Counted from the first letter of the stretch, positions 16,087-25,833 are shown. The stretch: 64,000 nucleotides of DNA from an uncultured Phaeodactylibacter sp. (GCA_913057245.1 CAJXNH010000014.1:26661-90660), one strand, 5' to 3'. A program made the numbers and translations. Notes: generated by a model not told the origin, from the sequence alone.

Positions 16087-18177
16087 CTACCACCCCAAAT
16101 CCACCATCATCCGCACAAACACATTCCGGCCCGGGCTCACCGGCGCGCTGCCGGTGCCACCGCTGTGCGCCCCGCCGCTCGCTGCGCCCTGTATGTTGGC
16201 CCGCCGTGCATCGAGTAGGTTGCGGGCACCCAGCGTCAGGTCGATGCGCTCTTTCCAGAAGGATTTGGTGAGGGTAAAGTCTGCCATCGTAAAGCCATCT
16301 TGTATGCGCTGCCCGGCAATGGTGTTGCCCTCCGCATCCGTGGTGGGGAAGAAATTGACCTGCCGGTCATTGACGCGCACGAAAAGAGAAGCGCTCAAAC
16401 CGGCCTTCAGCCAGCGGTAGGTGGCGCTGCCGCTGTACTCCATAGCGTAGGTGAACGCATCCAGCTCCGGCAAGTCCTCGCTCGCCGGGTTGTAGTAGCC
16501 GATAGTGGAGGCATTGGCAGACAGTTCCAGCCGGGGCGTGCTGTAGCTGAGGGAAAAGTTGATGCCCTGTGTTTTGTACACCGCCTGATTGAAATAGGCA
16601 AAGCGCAGGGTGGAGGTGTCAATAGCCGGGGCGATGCCTTCGTCGGTCTCGATGTACTCAAACAGCTCAATCTTGTCGCGGATGTCGTTGTAGAAGCCTT
16701 TGATTTTGCCCTTGAGGCGCCATTCGTCCCCGCGCTGCTCGTAGAATAGGCCTAACTGCAGATTGTCCGAGCGCTCCGCCCGCAGATTGGGGTTGCCGAG
16801 GATGAAGTGGTTGATATCGATAAATTCGAAAAACAACTCCTTCAAGTCCGGGCTGCGGAAGCCTTGGCTGTAGGAGCCGCGTAGGGCCCACTGCTCATTC
16901 AGCCGGTACTTCAGGTGGAAGGAAGGCACGAGCGGGGCTTCGTAGCGGGTATTGTAAGCGTAGCGCAGCCCGGCTTCTGCGGTCAGCGCTTCCCATGGCT
17001 GATAGCGCAGGCTGCCGAATGCCGCGTAGTCGCCAATTTGCGAAAAGCCTTCCCGGCTGCTCAGGCTGTCTTGTATGCGTTGGCCCGTGGCATCATCGTA
17101 CCGCAGGTCCACGCCTACCTGAAAATTCAATGGGCTGTCGGCGTACTGACTGGCGAAGGTGGCGCGCAGCATGGCTCCTGAAAAGCGGGCCGTGTCCTGC
17201 ATGCCGGGTACTTCTAGCTGTTCGTTTTCCTCAAAATTGTTGCGCAAAGTACGCTTGTAGCGGCGGAACTGATTGTAGCCGGTGGTCGCCTGTAGGTAGT
17301 AGTGCGTCCCAACTTGCCCCTCGTAGGCCAGACTATGGTTGACCCGCCGGGTGAGGTAAAAGTCGTCAAAGGCGTAGGGCTTGAACTGCGGGCGGCGGAT
17401 GTTGCCGAGATTCTGCACCTCCTCATCAAAGAAACTGCCGGTGTAAAACAACTTGCGCTTATCGTCCAACCGGTAGCCAAGGTAAGCATCCGCAAACCAC
17501 TGCTCCTTGGGGTTCCAAAGCACGGAGCGCAGGCTGTCGTTTTCACTAAAGCCGCCAAACACATCGTAGCCGCCGTTGATGCGCAGGATGATATCATCGG
17601 TCAGGCGGGCACCGAAGGCAGCAGCGTAGCGGTTCTCGCCCCGGGCTTCCACCTGACTCGTGAGATTCAGGTCGTAGCGGTCGAGCTGCGATTTTTTGGT
17701 GATCAGGTTGATGACGCCGCCCAGGGCATCCGTGCCGTAGCTGACCGACATCGGGCCTTCTACGATCTCCACCCGCTCGATGTTGTTGAGGTTGAGCTGA
17801 CTGAGGTCGATATTGCCATCCTGTCGGCCGATCACCGGCACCCCGTCCACCATAATTTTGACGTTCTGCCCGTCGATGCCCAGCAGGCTCATACTGCTGC
17901 CCAACACCATATCCTGACGGATGCGGATATTGGCTTCCTGCTGCAGCAGCTGTTCCAGATTGGTAGCGCCCCGCTGCTCAATCACTTCCTCCCGTATGGT
18001 GATCACATCGTGCACGGCGTTGCGGCTGTCGGTGGGCGCGTACTGCGCCGTCACGATTACATCCTGCAACTGCAGCGCCCAAAGCGACGAATCGGGCGGC
18101 AGCGAAGCTTGGCCATACAGCGGGGGGCAAGTACCAATCGTAATGAAGAAACAACAAACAAAAAATATCATCCTCAT
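16087..18177 (-). CDS. TonB-dependent outer-membrane receptor, probably for haem or haemoproteins
   Basis: From the start at 18177 (MRMIFFVCCFFITIGTC signal peptide) the protein has 696 residues; an upstream in-frame start at 18213 is less likely. The plug domain begins near LQDVIVTAQYAPTDSRNAVHDV and shows IMVDGVPVIGRQDGNIDLSQLNLNNIERVEIVEGPMSVSYGTDALGGVINLITKK. The remaining 500 residues are beta-barrel strands, ending in an aromatic terminal strand (VFVRMMVDLGW). It lies downstream of hmuYTUVS homologues on the same strand, so haem or a haem-protein complex is the likely cargo (HmuR role). Substrate is inferred from the operon. Confidence 0.85.
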   Translation of the reverse strand: MRMIFFVCCFFITIGTCPPLYGQASLPPDSSLWALQLQDVIVTAQYAPTDSRNAVHDVITIREEVIEQRGATNLEQLLQQEANIRIRQDMVLGSSMSLLGIDGQNVKIMVDGVPVIGRQDGNIDLSQLNLNNIERVEIVEGPMSVSYGTDALGGVINLITKKSQLDRYDLNLTSQVEARGENRYAAAFGARLTDDIILRINGGYDVFGGFSENDSLRSVLWNPKEQWFADAYLGYRLDDKRKLFYTGSFFDEEVQNLGNIRRPQFKPYAFDDFYLTRRVNHSLAYEGQVGTHYYLQATTGYNQFRRYKRTLRNNFEENEQLEVPGMQDTARFSGAMLRATFASQYADSPLNFQVGVDLRYDDATGQRIQDSLSSREGFSQIGDYAAFGSLRYQPWEALTAEAGLRYAYNTRYEAPLVPSFHLKYRLNEQWALRGSYSQGFRSPDLKELFFEFIDINHFILGNPNLRAERSDNLQLGLFYEQRGDEWRLKGKIKGFYNDIRDKIELFEYIETDEGIAPAIDTSTLRFAYFNQAVYKTQGINFSLSYSTPRLELSANASTIGYYNPASEDLPELDAFTYAMEYSGSATYRWLKAGLSASLFVRVNDRQVNFFPTTDAEGNTIAGQRIQDGFTMADFTLTKSFWKERIDLTLGARNLLDARRANIQGAASGGAHSGGTGSAPVSPGRNVFVRMMVDLGW

Positions 18178-18332
18178 GTGCTCTTGTAGGTTACTTCGCG
18201 ATTGCTTGACCATCGAATATTATCCATTTGCTTTTCTTCTGGTAAGTGTGACACCTACGGCGTCAATTAAAAGATGAAAGCTGTTTTTACGAATAGTCGA
18301 CCCCATTGGGGTCGTACAATAGTAACTCAAAC

Positions 18333-19439
18333 TTAAATAGTGGCTTCGACTCCAGCGGACCTGCCTGCCATGCGCAAGCAGGCAGGGTCGCACGTTTCAT
18401 CAATAATCTCCCGCCAGCTTTCCAACTCCGGAATACCGGGCTTGCGCTTGCCAAAGAAGTACACGATGAGCTCACCCTGTGCATCGTAGACTTCCAGACC
18501 GGTAACGATGCCATCCTTGGTCGGCTTTTTCACCACCCAACTCTCCGCGATGCCCTCAAGGTTGAGGTGCAGGTTGAAGTCGGGGTCCATCACATTGAAC
18601 CACTGCTCCATCGGGATCAGCTTTTTCACGGGCCCGGTGTGGATTTGGATGCAGCCGGGGCTGTTGACGAAGACCATAATCGGCACTTCGTTTTTTGCCG
18701 CCGCTTCCAGCACTTTAACCACCGCTTCGTTGGGCACCTTTTGGGTAAAGCCTTCCGGCGCCAGGCGCAGGGCCTGTGTCCGTTGCAGCTCGTACTTTTT
18801 CAGCAGGGGGAAGAAGTCATGCGTGTCCTGCAGGTTGCGCCATTCCTCCTGAAAAGCGGCTACGTCGATTTTTGAGTCCGGGATCACGTTAGGCGCCGCT
18901 ACCGGGTTATGGTCTACGGTTGCAGGCGTACTTTGGTCTTCCGCCCGGTACTTGTTGACTAATGCATCGTAGGCGGCTTGGTCCGACTTATTGGTCAGGT
19001 ATATTTTGTGGACTGCCGTACCTCGTTGATTGAAAAACTGCAGGCTGTGCAGCACTTTGCCCCGGCCCGGCACTTCCACGGCATAGCCATATTCCCATTC
19101 CCACATGAACAGCCGCAGGTCGATATCGGGATTGACGACCACGCCCATCTTGCCGTCGTGCATAAAGGAGACGTTGTGGTATACCCCTTTACGCTCGTGC
19201 ACAACGTATTCATTGCGCGTAAGCGCCATCACATGGCCGAGGCTCTCCACCTCCTGCAGCAGGCTCTGCCAGCCCCCGCTGAGGCGCGTGGCGGTGCTTC
19301 CCAGTTGCAGCTCGAGTAATTCCATTTCGCTTACGCCCAGCGCCTCTGCTGCATTACGGATGCGCAGTTTGGGCTGTTCTGACTTCAGCGCTTCGTACCG
19401 CGCCTGTAATTCCGGATTAATGCTTATTGTTGTCTTCAT
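18333..19439 (-). CDS. hmuS: Haem-handling/degrading factor of the HemS/ChuS family
   Basis: A 368-residue cytoplasmic protein with the two-lobed HemS/ChuS layout. The N-terminal lobe includes IRNAAEALGVSEMELLELQLG and GKMGVVVNPDIDLRLFMWEWEYGYAVE; the C-terminal lobe repeats the pattern with TGPVKKLIPMEQWFNVMDPDFNLHLNLEGI. The family binds haem after import and either degrades it or passes it on. The start overlaps the end of hmuV by 4 nt (ATGA). The extreme C-terminus (CDPACLRMAGRSAGVEATI) is encoded by a hairpin-forming sequence (CCTGCCTGC/GCAGGCAGG, about 18359-18387) and may be a late addition. Confidence 0.88.
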   Translation of the reverse strand: MKTTISINPELQARYEALKSEQPKLRIRNAAEALGVSEMELLELQLGSTATRLSGGWQSLLQEVESLGHVMALTRNEYVVHERKGVYHNVSFMHDGKMGVVVNPDIDLRLFMWEWEYGYAVEVPGRGKVLHSLQFFNQRGTAVHKIYLTNKSDQAAYDALVNKYRAEDQSTPATVDHNPVAAPNVIPDSKIDVAAFQEEWRNLQDTHDFFPLLKKYELQRTQALRLAPEGFTQKVPNEAVVKVLEAAAKNEVPIMVFVNSPGCIQIHTGPVKKLIPMEQWFNVMDPDFNLHLNLEGIAESWVVKKPTKDGIVTGLEVYDAQGELIVYFFGKRKPGIPELESWREIIDETCDPACLRMAGRSAGVEATI

Positions 19440-20263
19440 GGTATAGCTGTTTCTTCATTTTGAAAAAGATCCACCGCCGTAGGGCAGGTGAGAATATGTG
19501 GCAAGGCTTCTCCCGGCGTCCGCACCACCCGGGCTTTAAGCCCAAACCCTTGTGCAATCCCCTCGGGGGTGAGCACCGTTTCGGGTGAGCCGCTTTTCAG
19601 CAAATGCCCCCTGCGCAGAAGCACGACCCGGTCGGCGTACTGCATCGCCAGGTTGAGGTCGTGGAGGATCGTAAGAATGCCAAGGCCTGCCTCATTCGCC
19701 AGCTTTCGCAAAAGGCTGAGCAATTGCTGCTTTTGCGCGATATCCTGACTGGCGGTGGGCTCATCTAGCAACAGGAAACGCTCTTCTGCAGGCTGCTCCC
19801 GGTACACCTGCGCCAGCACCCGCGCCAATTGCGCCCGCTGCTGTTCTCCACCGGAAAGCGTGCAGATGTCCCGGTCATCATACCCGCTCAGTCCCACCTG
19901 TTTGAGGCAAAGCCGGGCAATCTCCCGGGTGCGCCCGCCCGGTTCCTGCCCCTGATACGGATAGCGCCCCATTTCCACCAGGTCGATCACGGGCATGGAG
20001 AAGGGCAGTTGGACTGATTGGCTGAGCACAGCCCGGACTTTTGCCAACCCGGCAGCCGGCCAGTCTGCCAAAATCTTGCTGTTGATGCTTACCGCACCTT
20101 CATCCGGCGTAACCTCTCCCGCCACGGCTTTCAGCAGGGTCGATTTGCCTGCCCCGTTGGCACCGATGAGCGCTACCAGTTCTCCGGCACGTACCTGTAC
20201 CCTTGCTTTCCGCAGAATCCAGCGGCCGGACTTCCGTACCCCAATGTGGTTCGCTTCGATCAT
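19436..20263 (-). CDS. hmuV: Haem ABC transporter ATP-binding protein
   Basis: A 275-residue ABC ATPase. The Walker A motif is GANGAGKST, the signature LSGGEQQRAQLARVLAQ, Walker B RFLLLDEPTASQD and the switch histidine lies in ILTILHDLN. It belongs to the iron-chelate/haem/B12 subclass. The start overlaps the permease gene by 4 nt, so it should pair with that permease to power haem import through the inner membrane. Confidence 0.92.
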   Translation of the reverse strand: MIEANHIGVRKSGRWILRKARVQVRAGELVALIGANGAGKSTLLKAVAGEVTPDEGAVSINSKILADWPAAGLAKVRAVLSQSVQLPFSMPVIDLVEMGRYPYQGQEPGGRTREIARLCLKQVGLSGYDDRDICTLSGGEQQRAQLARVLAQVYREQPAEERFLLLDEPTASQDIAQKQQLLSLLRKLANEAGLGILTILHDLNLAMQYADRVVLLRRGHLLKSGSPETVLTPEGIAQGFGLKARVVRTPGEALPHILTCPTAVDLFQNEETAIP

Positions 20264-21321
20264 AAGCTGCGTTTGGTTTTGAGCAATAGCCAGATAAAAA
20301 ACGGCGCACCGAGCAGAGCCGTCAGGATGCCAATTGGCAATTCAGCGGGTGCAATCAGCGTGCGGGCAGCAGTGTCCGCCCAGACCATCAGTAATCCACC
20401 GAGCAGGGCGGAGCCTAACAGCAAACTGCGGTGGCGCGGCCCCTGTATCAGCCGTACCAGGTGAGGGACGACCAGCGCCACAAAGGCAATCACCCCGCTC
20501 ACCGCCACGCAGGCACCTACGATAAGCGCCGCGCAGCCGATGACGATCCATTTGGTGCGCTGCGTATTCACACCGGTGTAGGCCGCTTCCCGCTCGCCCA
20601 GCAGCAGCAGGTCGAGTTGGCTCGACTGCCGCCAGAGGATAAAGGCAGGCAGGAGCACCAGCGGTATCAGCAGCGCGAGCATCTGCCAGTTGGCACCGCC
20701 CAGGCTGCCCAGTGTCCAGAAGATGATATCGCGCAGCTCGTCCTCGTCAGAGAAGTAGGTCATCAGCCCGGTGAGGGCACCGCCCAGGGCTGTTATGGCC
20801 ACGCCCGCCAGCAGCATCGTCACTACGGAGGTGTAGCCCTTGCTGCTCGCCAGCCAGTAGACCAGGAAGGTGGTCAGCAGGCTGCCGGTGAACGCCATCA
20901 CCGTGACTGTTGCGTAACCCAACCAGCTGCCAATCGCGCCCAGAACGGAGGCGGAAAACAGAATGCCTGCTACTGCAAACACCATTGCCCCGCTCGTCAC
21001 ACCAATCAGCGCCGGGTCGGCCAGCGGATTACGGAAAAGCCCCTGCACCGCTGCCCCGGCAATGGCCAGCCCGCCGCCTACGAATACACTCAGCAGGATG
21101 CGGGGCAGGCGGATGTCCCAGACCAGATAGCTCAGGGTCTGTGGCAGGCCGGCTTCCAGGCCAAATAACTGCTCGCCCATCACCAGCCCGACCTGCTGTA
21201 CCGGCAGGCTGTACGCCCCGATTAGCAGGGCGCAGAGCGCAGAAATGGCCAGCAACAGCGTTAGCACGGGAGGCGACAGCAAACGGGACAGCGAGCGGTA
21301 TTTGGGCAGGCTTTGTATCAT
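20260..21321 (-). CDS. hmuU: Haem ABC transporter permease (FecCD family)
   Basis: A 353-residue membrane protein with about ten hydrophobic segments. Typical FecCD motifs are visible: LVWDIRLPRILLSVFVGGGLAIAGAAVQGLFRNPLADPALIGVTSGA, the coupling region REAAYTGVNTQRTKW and VVPHLVRLIQGPRHR. It forms the channel of the haem importer with HmuV and receives cargo from the periplasmic protein encoded 7 nt upstream. No unusual change was noticed. Confidence 0.93.
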   Translation of the reverse strand: MIQSLPKYRSLSRLLSPPVLTLLLAISALCALLIGAYSLPVQQVGLVMGEQLFGLEAGLPQTLSYLVWDIRLPRILLSVFVGGGLAIAGAAVQGLFRNPLADPALIGVTSGAMVFAVAGILFSASVLGAIGSWLGYATVTVMAFTGSLLTTFLVYWLASSKGYTSVVTMLLAGVAITALGGALTGLMTYFSDEDELRDIIFWTLGSLGGANWQMLALLIPLVLLPAFILWRQSSQLDLLLLGEREAAYTGVNTQRTKWIVIGCAALIVGACVAVSGVIAFVALVVPHLVRLIQGPRHRSLLLGSALLGGLLMVWADTAARTLIAPAELPIGILTALLGAPFFIWLLLKTKRSL

Positions 21322-21327
21322 GGTTTC

Positions 21328-22233
21328 TTAATTCAGCGTGTAGGCATCCGGCAACGCCTGCAGGCGCTCCGATAAGTCCACCGCTGCACGGGCAGCTCGT
21401 GGGGTAAAGCCCAGCAGGTATAAGCCATCCATGCCAATGATATGGCCTTGCTGCCCCGCTGGCGTTTGCGCCAGCCCGGGGATTTGCAACAGACCTTCCA
21501 CACCGCCCAGGCTTTGCAGCCCGCTGTCGAACAGCAGCAATACCTCGGGCTGTGCCTCCATCAGGCCTTCTGCGGATAGGGCGCGGAAGCCTTCAAAGGA
21601 CTGTACGGCATTCTGCCCGCCTGCCAGTTCAATCATGGCGGAGGCGGCGGTGTTTTTCCCGGCCACCATCAGGCTGCCCTTGCCGCGGGCGTAGATGAAA
21701 AGCACTGTGGGGGTCTCTTCCATCGCCTGCCGGGCTTGCTGCAACCTGGCTTTGTCGGCTTCGTAGGTTTTGCGCAGGCTTTCGAGTTCCTCGTTGAGCC
21801 CCAGCTTTTTACCGATTTGTTCGGCTTGCGCCAGGGGTTTATCCAGCGTAAAGGAGCCGTCGAGCCAGAGCACTTCCACGCCTGCTGCTTCCAGTTGCTG
21901 CAGGGCGGCGGAGGCTTCATCCGTCCGCTCCGCCAGCACCAGGTCGGGCTGCAGGCTGAGCAGCGCCTCTACGTTGAGCTGACGCACGTGCCCCAGTTTA
22001 GGCACTTGGGTTACCTGCTCCGCCGGGTAAGTACTCGTCACGTCAACGCCTACGATTTTATCGCCCTGCTCCAACTCGTACAGCAGCTCCGTGACACTGC
22101 CGGAAAGAGAGACGAGGCGCTCATAGGAAGCCTCCTGTGTGGCTTGTTCGGTCGCGGACGGGGCGTTTTGACAAGCATTCAGGCTTAGCCCCAGGGTAAG
22201 TATGCCCAGAAAATGGATTAGAAACCGGTTCAT
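21328..22233 (-). CDS. hmuT: Haem ABC transporter substrate-binding protein
   Basis: A 301-residue protein with a lipoprotein signal (ILTLGLSLNAC, cysteine near residue 21), so it is probably anchored in the periplasmic face of the inner membrane. The TroA/FepB-type fold is recognisable from RLVSLSGSVTELLYELEQGDKIVGVDVTSTYP and ALLSLQPDLVLAE, with a C-terminal lobe around ELAGGQNAVQSFEGFRALSAEGLMEAQPEVLLLF. The start overlaps the HmuY-like gene end by 4 nt. It should deliver haem to HmuU. Confidence 0.9.
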   Translation of the reverse strand: MNRFLIHFLGILTLGLSLNACQNAPSATEQATQEASYERLVSLSGSVTELLYELEQGDKIVGVDVTSTYPAEQVTQVPKLGHVRQLNVEALLSLQPDLVLAERTDEASAALQQLEAAGVEVLWLDGSFTLDKPLAQAEQIGKKLGLNEELESLRKTYEADKARLQQARQAMEETPTVLFIYARGKGSLMVAGKNTAASAMIELAGGQNAVQSFEGFRALSAEGLMEAQPEVLLLFDSGLQSLGGVEGLLQIPGLAQTPAGQQGHIIGMDGLYLLGFTPRAARAAVDLSERLQALPDAYTLN

Positions 22234-23504
22234 GGGGCTACGATTAAAGGTTGGGAGATCGGTGCCGTGCCGGGCGTTTGTACCTGCAGCCAGTAGGTGC
22301 CGGCGGGCAGGTGGCTGACCGGAATGCTTACCGTTTGAAAACCGGCAGGCTCTTCACTTACCGCCGACCAAACGGACTGTCCGGTGGCATTGAACACATT
22401 CAGCTGTACCGGGGCGGCTTGTTTTAGCGTCAGTGCTACAGTAGCGCTCTCCCGGGCAGGGTTAGGGAAAACACTCAGGTCTTTAAACAGGGTGTGATCA
22501 ACAGTGTTGACGACGCCCATATTGGTTTCCTGAAAGACAATATTGCCGGTGCTCGACCCTTCAAAGTCGACAAAGAAGAGCTTCCAGACTTTTCCATTAG
22601 CTGCCTTGACAAAATAGACGCGGTCAGCAGGCAGTGCCCAGGAAAAAGTGCCGAGGTCAAAGTTCTTCCAGTCATGACCAATGATGTCGAGGTCGGTGCT
22701 CAGGGAATCTTCGTACCCTTCAAAGGTAATGGTGGCAGGGTCGATGCCATCGACCTGAGCGACCTCCACGCCAGGACCGGAAAGGGTGCCGGTGAGGAGA
22801 TAGTTGAGGGTACTCCCTTCATTATCATCTAATGGGGTGGAGTAGCGGGTGAAAAGCAAGTCCCATTCGCCAGCCTTAGGGATAAAGTCCACCACAGCAT
22901 TACTGCTGAATGACCAGTATACTAAATCGTTATCCGGAAAGTCTGCTTTGTTAAGGGTATGCGACTGTTCATCGCTGCCGTTCAGATTGGCATAGCGGAA
23001 GTGATAAGTGGTGCCGTCCAGGCTGATGATCTCCAGTTTTTTGAAAGTCTCATTGCGCAGTTTGAGCACAAAAAGGGCTTGCCCCTCGACAGACTGCGTG
23101 GCCGGATTATATTGCCCCCAGCCATAGTCCAGCGGATTGCCGGGGTCGCGCATTTGGTTGAAAGCACCTCCGCTGGTCCAGTTGGTTTCATCATTGAGGA
23201 GCCGTTCGCCCAGCTGCGTGAGGTCGATGTTGTCCGAAAATTCAGCACCGGGGATCAGGAATAATTCCAGCTCCGTGCCTTCCAGCCCAGCCGCTTCATT
23301 GAGGAAGATGCCCGCATCCTGCAGGCCTTGTGCGGTAAAGGCAATGTCCCAGGCATTGTGCTCGAGGCTGATGCTCTCTTGGTTCCCAAACTTAAAATAA
23401 GTGGATAAGGTATAATTCGGCCCGCAGGTGACTTCCCGAAACTGCTGCGCACTTAGGCTTGATGCAACGGCTATCAGACCGAATAGGAGTAAAGGTATTC
23501 GCAT
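22230..23504 (-). CDS. HmuY-like haem-binding protein with T9SS sorting domain
   Basis: A 424-residue exported protein: signal peptide MRIPLLLFGLIAVASSLSAQ, a HmuY-like region (SISLEHNAWDIAFT, then DLLFTRYSTPL, both typical strands of HmuY repeats) and a C-terminal T9SS type A domain (LSVFPNPARESATVALTLKQ...GTYWLQVQTPG). HmuY haemophores strip haem from host or environmental proteins. In Porphyromonas and Bacteroides HmuY proteins are lipoproteins, whereas this one carries a T9SS tail in place of a lipobox. It is the first gene of the operon and is preceded by a palindromic operator candidate. Confidence 0.8.
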   Translation of the reverse strand: MRIPLLLFGLIAVASSLSAQQFREVTCGPNYTLSTYFKFGNQESISLEHNAWDIAFTAQGLQDAGIFLNEAAGLEGTELELFLIPGAEFSDNIDLTQLGERLLNDETNWTSGGAFNQMRDPGNPLDYGWGQYNPATQSVEGQALFVLKLRNETFKKLEIISLDGTTYHFRYANLNGSDEQSHTLNKADFPDNDLVYWSFSSNAVVDFIPKAGEWDLLFTRYSTPLDDNEGSTLNYLLTGTLSGPGVEVAQVDGIDPATITFEGYEDSLSTDLDIIGHDWKNFDLGTFSWALPADRVYFVKAANGKVWKLFFVDFEGSSTGNIVFQETNMGVVNTVDHTLFKDLSVFPNPARESATVALTLKQAAPVQLNVFNATGQSVWSAVSEEPAGFQTVSIPVSHLPAGTYWLQVQTPGTAPISQPLIVAP

Positions 23505-23511
23505 GGCTTTT

Positions 23512-23524
23512 ATTTAGACTAAAT
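23512..23524. promoter_or_regulatory. Candidate iron/manganese-type operator of the hmu operon
   Basis: ATTTAGACTAAAT is a 13-nt palindrome with a single central base, 8 nt upstream of the HmuY-like start at 23504. The TTTAG-N-CTAAA form resembles boxes of DtxR/MntR-type regulators, which control iron genes in several Bacteroidota. The regulator itself is not in this window. Confidence 0.45.
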
Positions 23525-23762
23525 TTAAATAGATTGACTTTTGCAAATTAAGCACATGGGCGGGAAGAGGTCAATACCGTCTGTTAGGCAAAATCTGGCG
23601 CTGTCAACTCTGGGTATTCGTTACCTAAAATAAGGTAATATGCCGTTGATGTTACCTAATTCCGGGTAAGAAGTAACCTCCCTGCCAGCATGTGCAACCT
23701 CATTGCCAACGCAAATGAGCAGGGCTTCCCACCTTTGCGAAGCGACAAAAACAAAAAGACTG

Positions 23763-25094
23763 ATGAAGAAAGTAACCCTCCTCGTTTGGGTATCGATGCT
23801 CTCCCTGTTGAGCCTTGCGCAGCCCCCGGAGAAGAACCTGCCCCCTGAGCATTTGCAAATTCGCTACGAGCCGCAGTGGTGGCCCGACCGTATCTTGCTC
23901 ACGCCTGCAGCCGACCCTGCCACCTCAGTAACGGTCACCTGGCGTACCCGGGCGGAGGTACGGACAGCTTTCGCTGAAATCGCGCTGGCAGACCCCTCTC
24001 CGGAGTTTGACGAGTATGAAAAGGATTATCAGGCAGAGACCGAGCTGCTGATCTCTGAATTTGCCCGGGCGGCCTATCATAAGGTCACCTTCACGGACCT
24101 CCAACCGGCCACTCTGTATGCTTACCGGGTAGGTGCAGGCGACTACTGGAGCGAGTGGGTGCAGTTTCGCACAGCCGCGGCGGGGTCGGAGCCTTTCACC
24201 TTTTTATATCTTGGCGATGCTCAAAACGATCTGCATGAGCATTGGTCAAGAGCGATACGTGCCGCCTACCGGGAAGCACCACAGGCCGATTGGGTACTGC
24301 ACGCCGGAGACCTCATCAATCACAGCCAAAACGACTACGAGTGGGGCGAATGGTTTCAGGCGGGCGGCTTTATTCACCGTTCGATACCGGTGGTGGTACC
24401 TCCGGGCAACCATGAATACATCAAAAATGCCGAAAAGCGCAAGGTAGGCATCTCCCCGTTTTGGGGCGCACAGTTCAACTTCCCGGATAACGGGCCGGAA
24501 GGGCTGGAAGACCGGTGTTTCTATGTGGACTATCAGGGCGCAAGGATCATTTCCATGGACTCGAATGCCGATTTTGAAAGACAAGCGGACTGGCTCGCTG
24601 ACGTGCTCGAAGATAACTCCAACCAATGGACGATTGTCACCTTTCACCATCCGGTCATTTCTCCTTCCGGTGACCGGCAGTGTGAGGAGGTACAGCAGCT
24701 TTGGAAACCGCTGCTCGATCAGTATCAGGTAGACCTCGTGCTGCAGGGGCATGACCATTCCTACGCCCGGGGTCAGGGGCTGATTACCGGTACCAATCCC
24801 TATGAGAATGATTCAAAGGTAGTGTATGTCGTTTCTGTGAGCGGCCCAAAGATGTATTCCATTACCGAGCAGCAGTGGATGGACCGGGCGGCTGAGAATA
24901 CGCAGCTTTTTCAGGTAATAGAGGTCATGGAGAAGGAAATCCGGTACCGGGCCTACACGGTAGATGGGATGCTGTACGATGGTTTTGAGATACACAAACG
25001 CCCAGGCAAGACCAATAGGGTTAAAGCTCTGAAGGTCAGTCCTGGAAAAGAACGCCGTTTCAAGAATACCCTAAACGATCCGGACGAACGATAA
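23763..25094 (+). CDS. Secreted purple acid phosphatase-like metallophosphoesterase
   Basis: The start at 23763 (MKKVTLLVWVSMLSLLSLAQ) gives a clear signal peptide and about 443 residues; the frame extends upstream without conserved sequence. A fibronectin-III-like N-terminal domain (SVTVTWRTRAEVRTAFAEI...LQPATLYAYRVG) is followed by a calcineurin-like phosphoesterase domain. Metal ligands are visible in YLGDAQ, LHAGDLI, PPGNHE, TFHHP and LQGHDHSYARG. This order matches bacterial purple acid phosphatases, which release phosphate from organic esters outside the inner membrane. It has no T9SS tail. It is monocistronic and divergent from the haem operon. Confidence 0.88.
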   Translation: MKKVTLLVWVSMLSLLSLAQPPEKNLPPEHLQIRYEPQWWPDRILLTPAADPATSVTVTWRTRAEVRTAFAEIALADPSPEFDEYEKDYQAETELLISEFARAAYHKVTFTDLQPATLYAYRVGAGDYWSEWVQFRTAAAGSEPFTFLYLGDAQNDLHEHWSRAIRAAYREAPQADWVLHAGDLINHSQNDYEWGEWFQAGGFIHRSIPVVVPPGNHEYIKNAEKRKVGISPFWGAQFNFPDNGPEGLEDRCFYVDYQGARIISMDSNADFERQADWLADVLEDNSNQWTIVTFHHPVISPSGDRQCEEVQQLWKPLLDQYQVDLVLQGHDHSYARGQGLITGTNPYENDSKVVYVVSVSGPKMYSITEQQWMDRAAENTQLFQVIEVMEKEIRYRAYTVDGMLYDGFEIHKRPGKTNRVKALKVSPGKERRFKNTLNDPDER

Positions 25095-25194
25095 AAAATG
25101 AAAATTTTGAATCCTTTTTTGAACTAATTGGAAGTATGGGTTGTCTAAGATATAGTTTTACTATTATTAACAAAAGCTAAACTAATTAAACACA

Positions 25195-25833
25195 ATGAAG
25201 TACACGTTTTTCACTTTCGCAATGCTGCTCTGCAGCCTGTTAGTTGTTCAGGCACAAGACAACACTCCCAAAACGCTCTTTGGGAATAACGGCAGTGGTG
25301 CCGAGCTCGGATTTTACGTAGCGCCGGGCTATCAGCTTACGCAGGCTGCCGGCCAAACGGTGCACAGTTTTCAGGGCAGTGCGGGGGTGATTTTCAACAA
25401 GCGTTTTGCGCTGGGCGCGGCTTTCTACACCACGCTAAATGAGTTTACCCCTGAGATGGAAATGGACGACCGCCTTTACCTTGACCTGCGCTACGGTGGC
25501 GTGCGCGCGGAGTACATCCTCAACTCTGACAACCTCGTGCACTTTAGCTTTCCGCTGACGATTGGCGGTGGGGAAGCCTCTATGGACTACAAGAGAGACT
25601 TAGATTTCAGCGAGGATCCCTTTGGCGAAGATTATTTCTTTTTTGTGGAACCGGGCGTAGAGGCTGAGGTTAATCTGATCAAAAATGCCCGCCTATTTGC
25701 AGGTGCGTCTTACCGTTTTACTTCAGGTTTGGATTATGAGTACAGTAACCCGGCCAACGAGCTGGTCAACATTCAGAGCAGCGATATCAACGGGTTGGCC
25801 CTGAACCTGGGCATCCGCTTTGGGCTGTTCTAG
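25195..25833 (+). CDS. Outer-membrane beta-barrel protein
   Basis: A 212-residue protein with a signal peptide (MKYTFFTFAMLLCSLLVVQAQ) and repeated amphipathic strands: GAELGFYVAPGYQL, GVIFNKRFALGAAFYTTL, LRYGGVRAEYILN, VHFSFPLTIGGG, ARLFAGASYRFTSGL and a final strand GLALNLGIRFGLF ending in phenylalanine, the usual signal for barrel assembly. The size suggests an 8- to 10-strand barrel. The role is unknown. A stem-loop with a T-run follows at 25863. Confidence 0.75.
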   Translation: MKYTFFTFAMLLCSLLVVQAQDNTPKTLFGNNGSGAELGFYVAPGYQLTQAAGQTVHSFQGSAGVIFNKRFALGAAFYTTLNEFTPEMEMDDRLYLDLRYGGVRAEYILNSDNLVHFSFPLTIGGGEASMDYKRDLDFSEDPFGEDYFFFVEPGVEAEVNLIKNARLFAGASYRFTSGLDYEYSNPANELVNIQSSDINGLALNLGIRFGLF

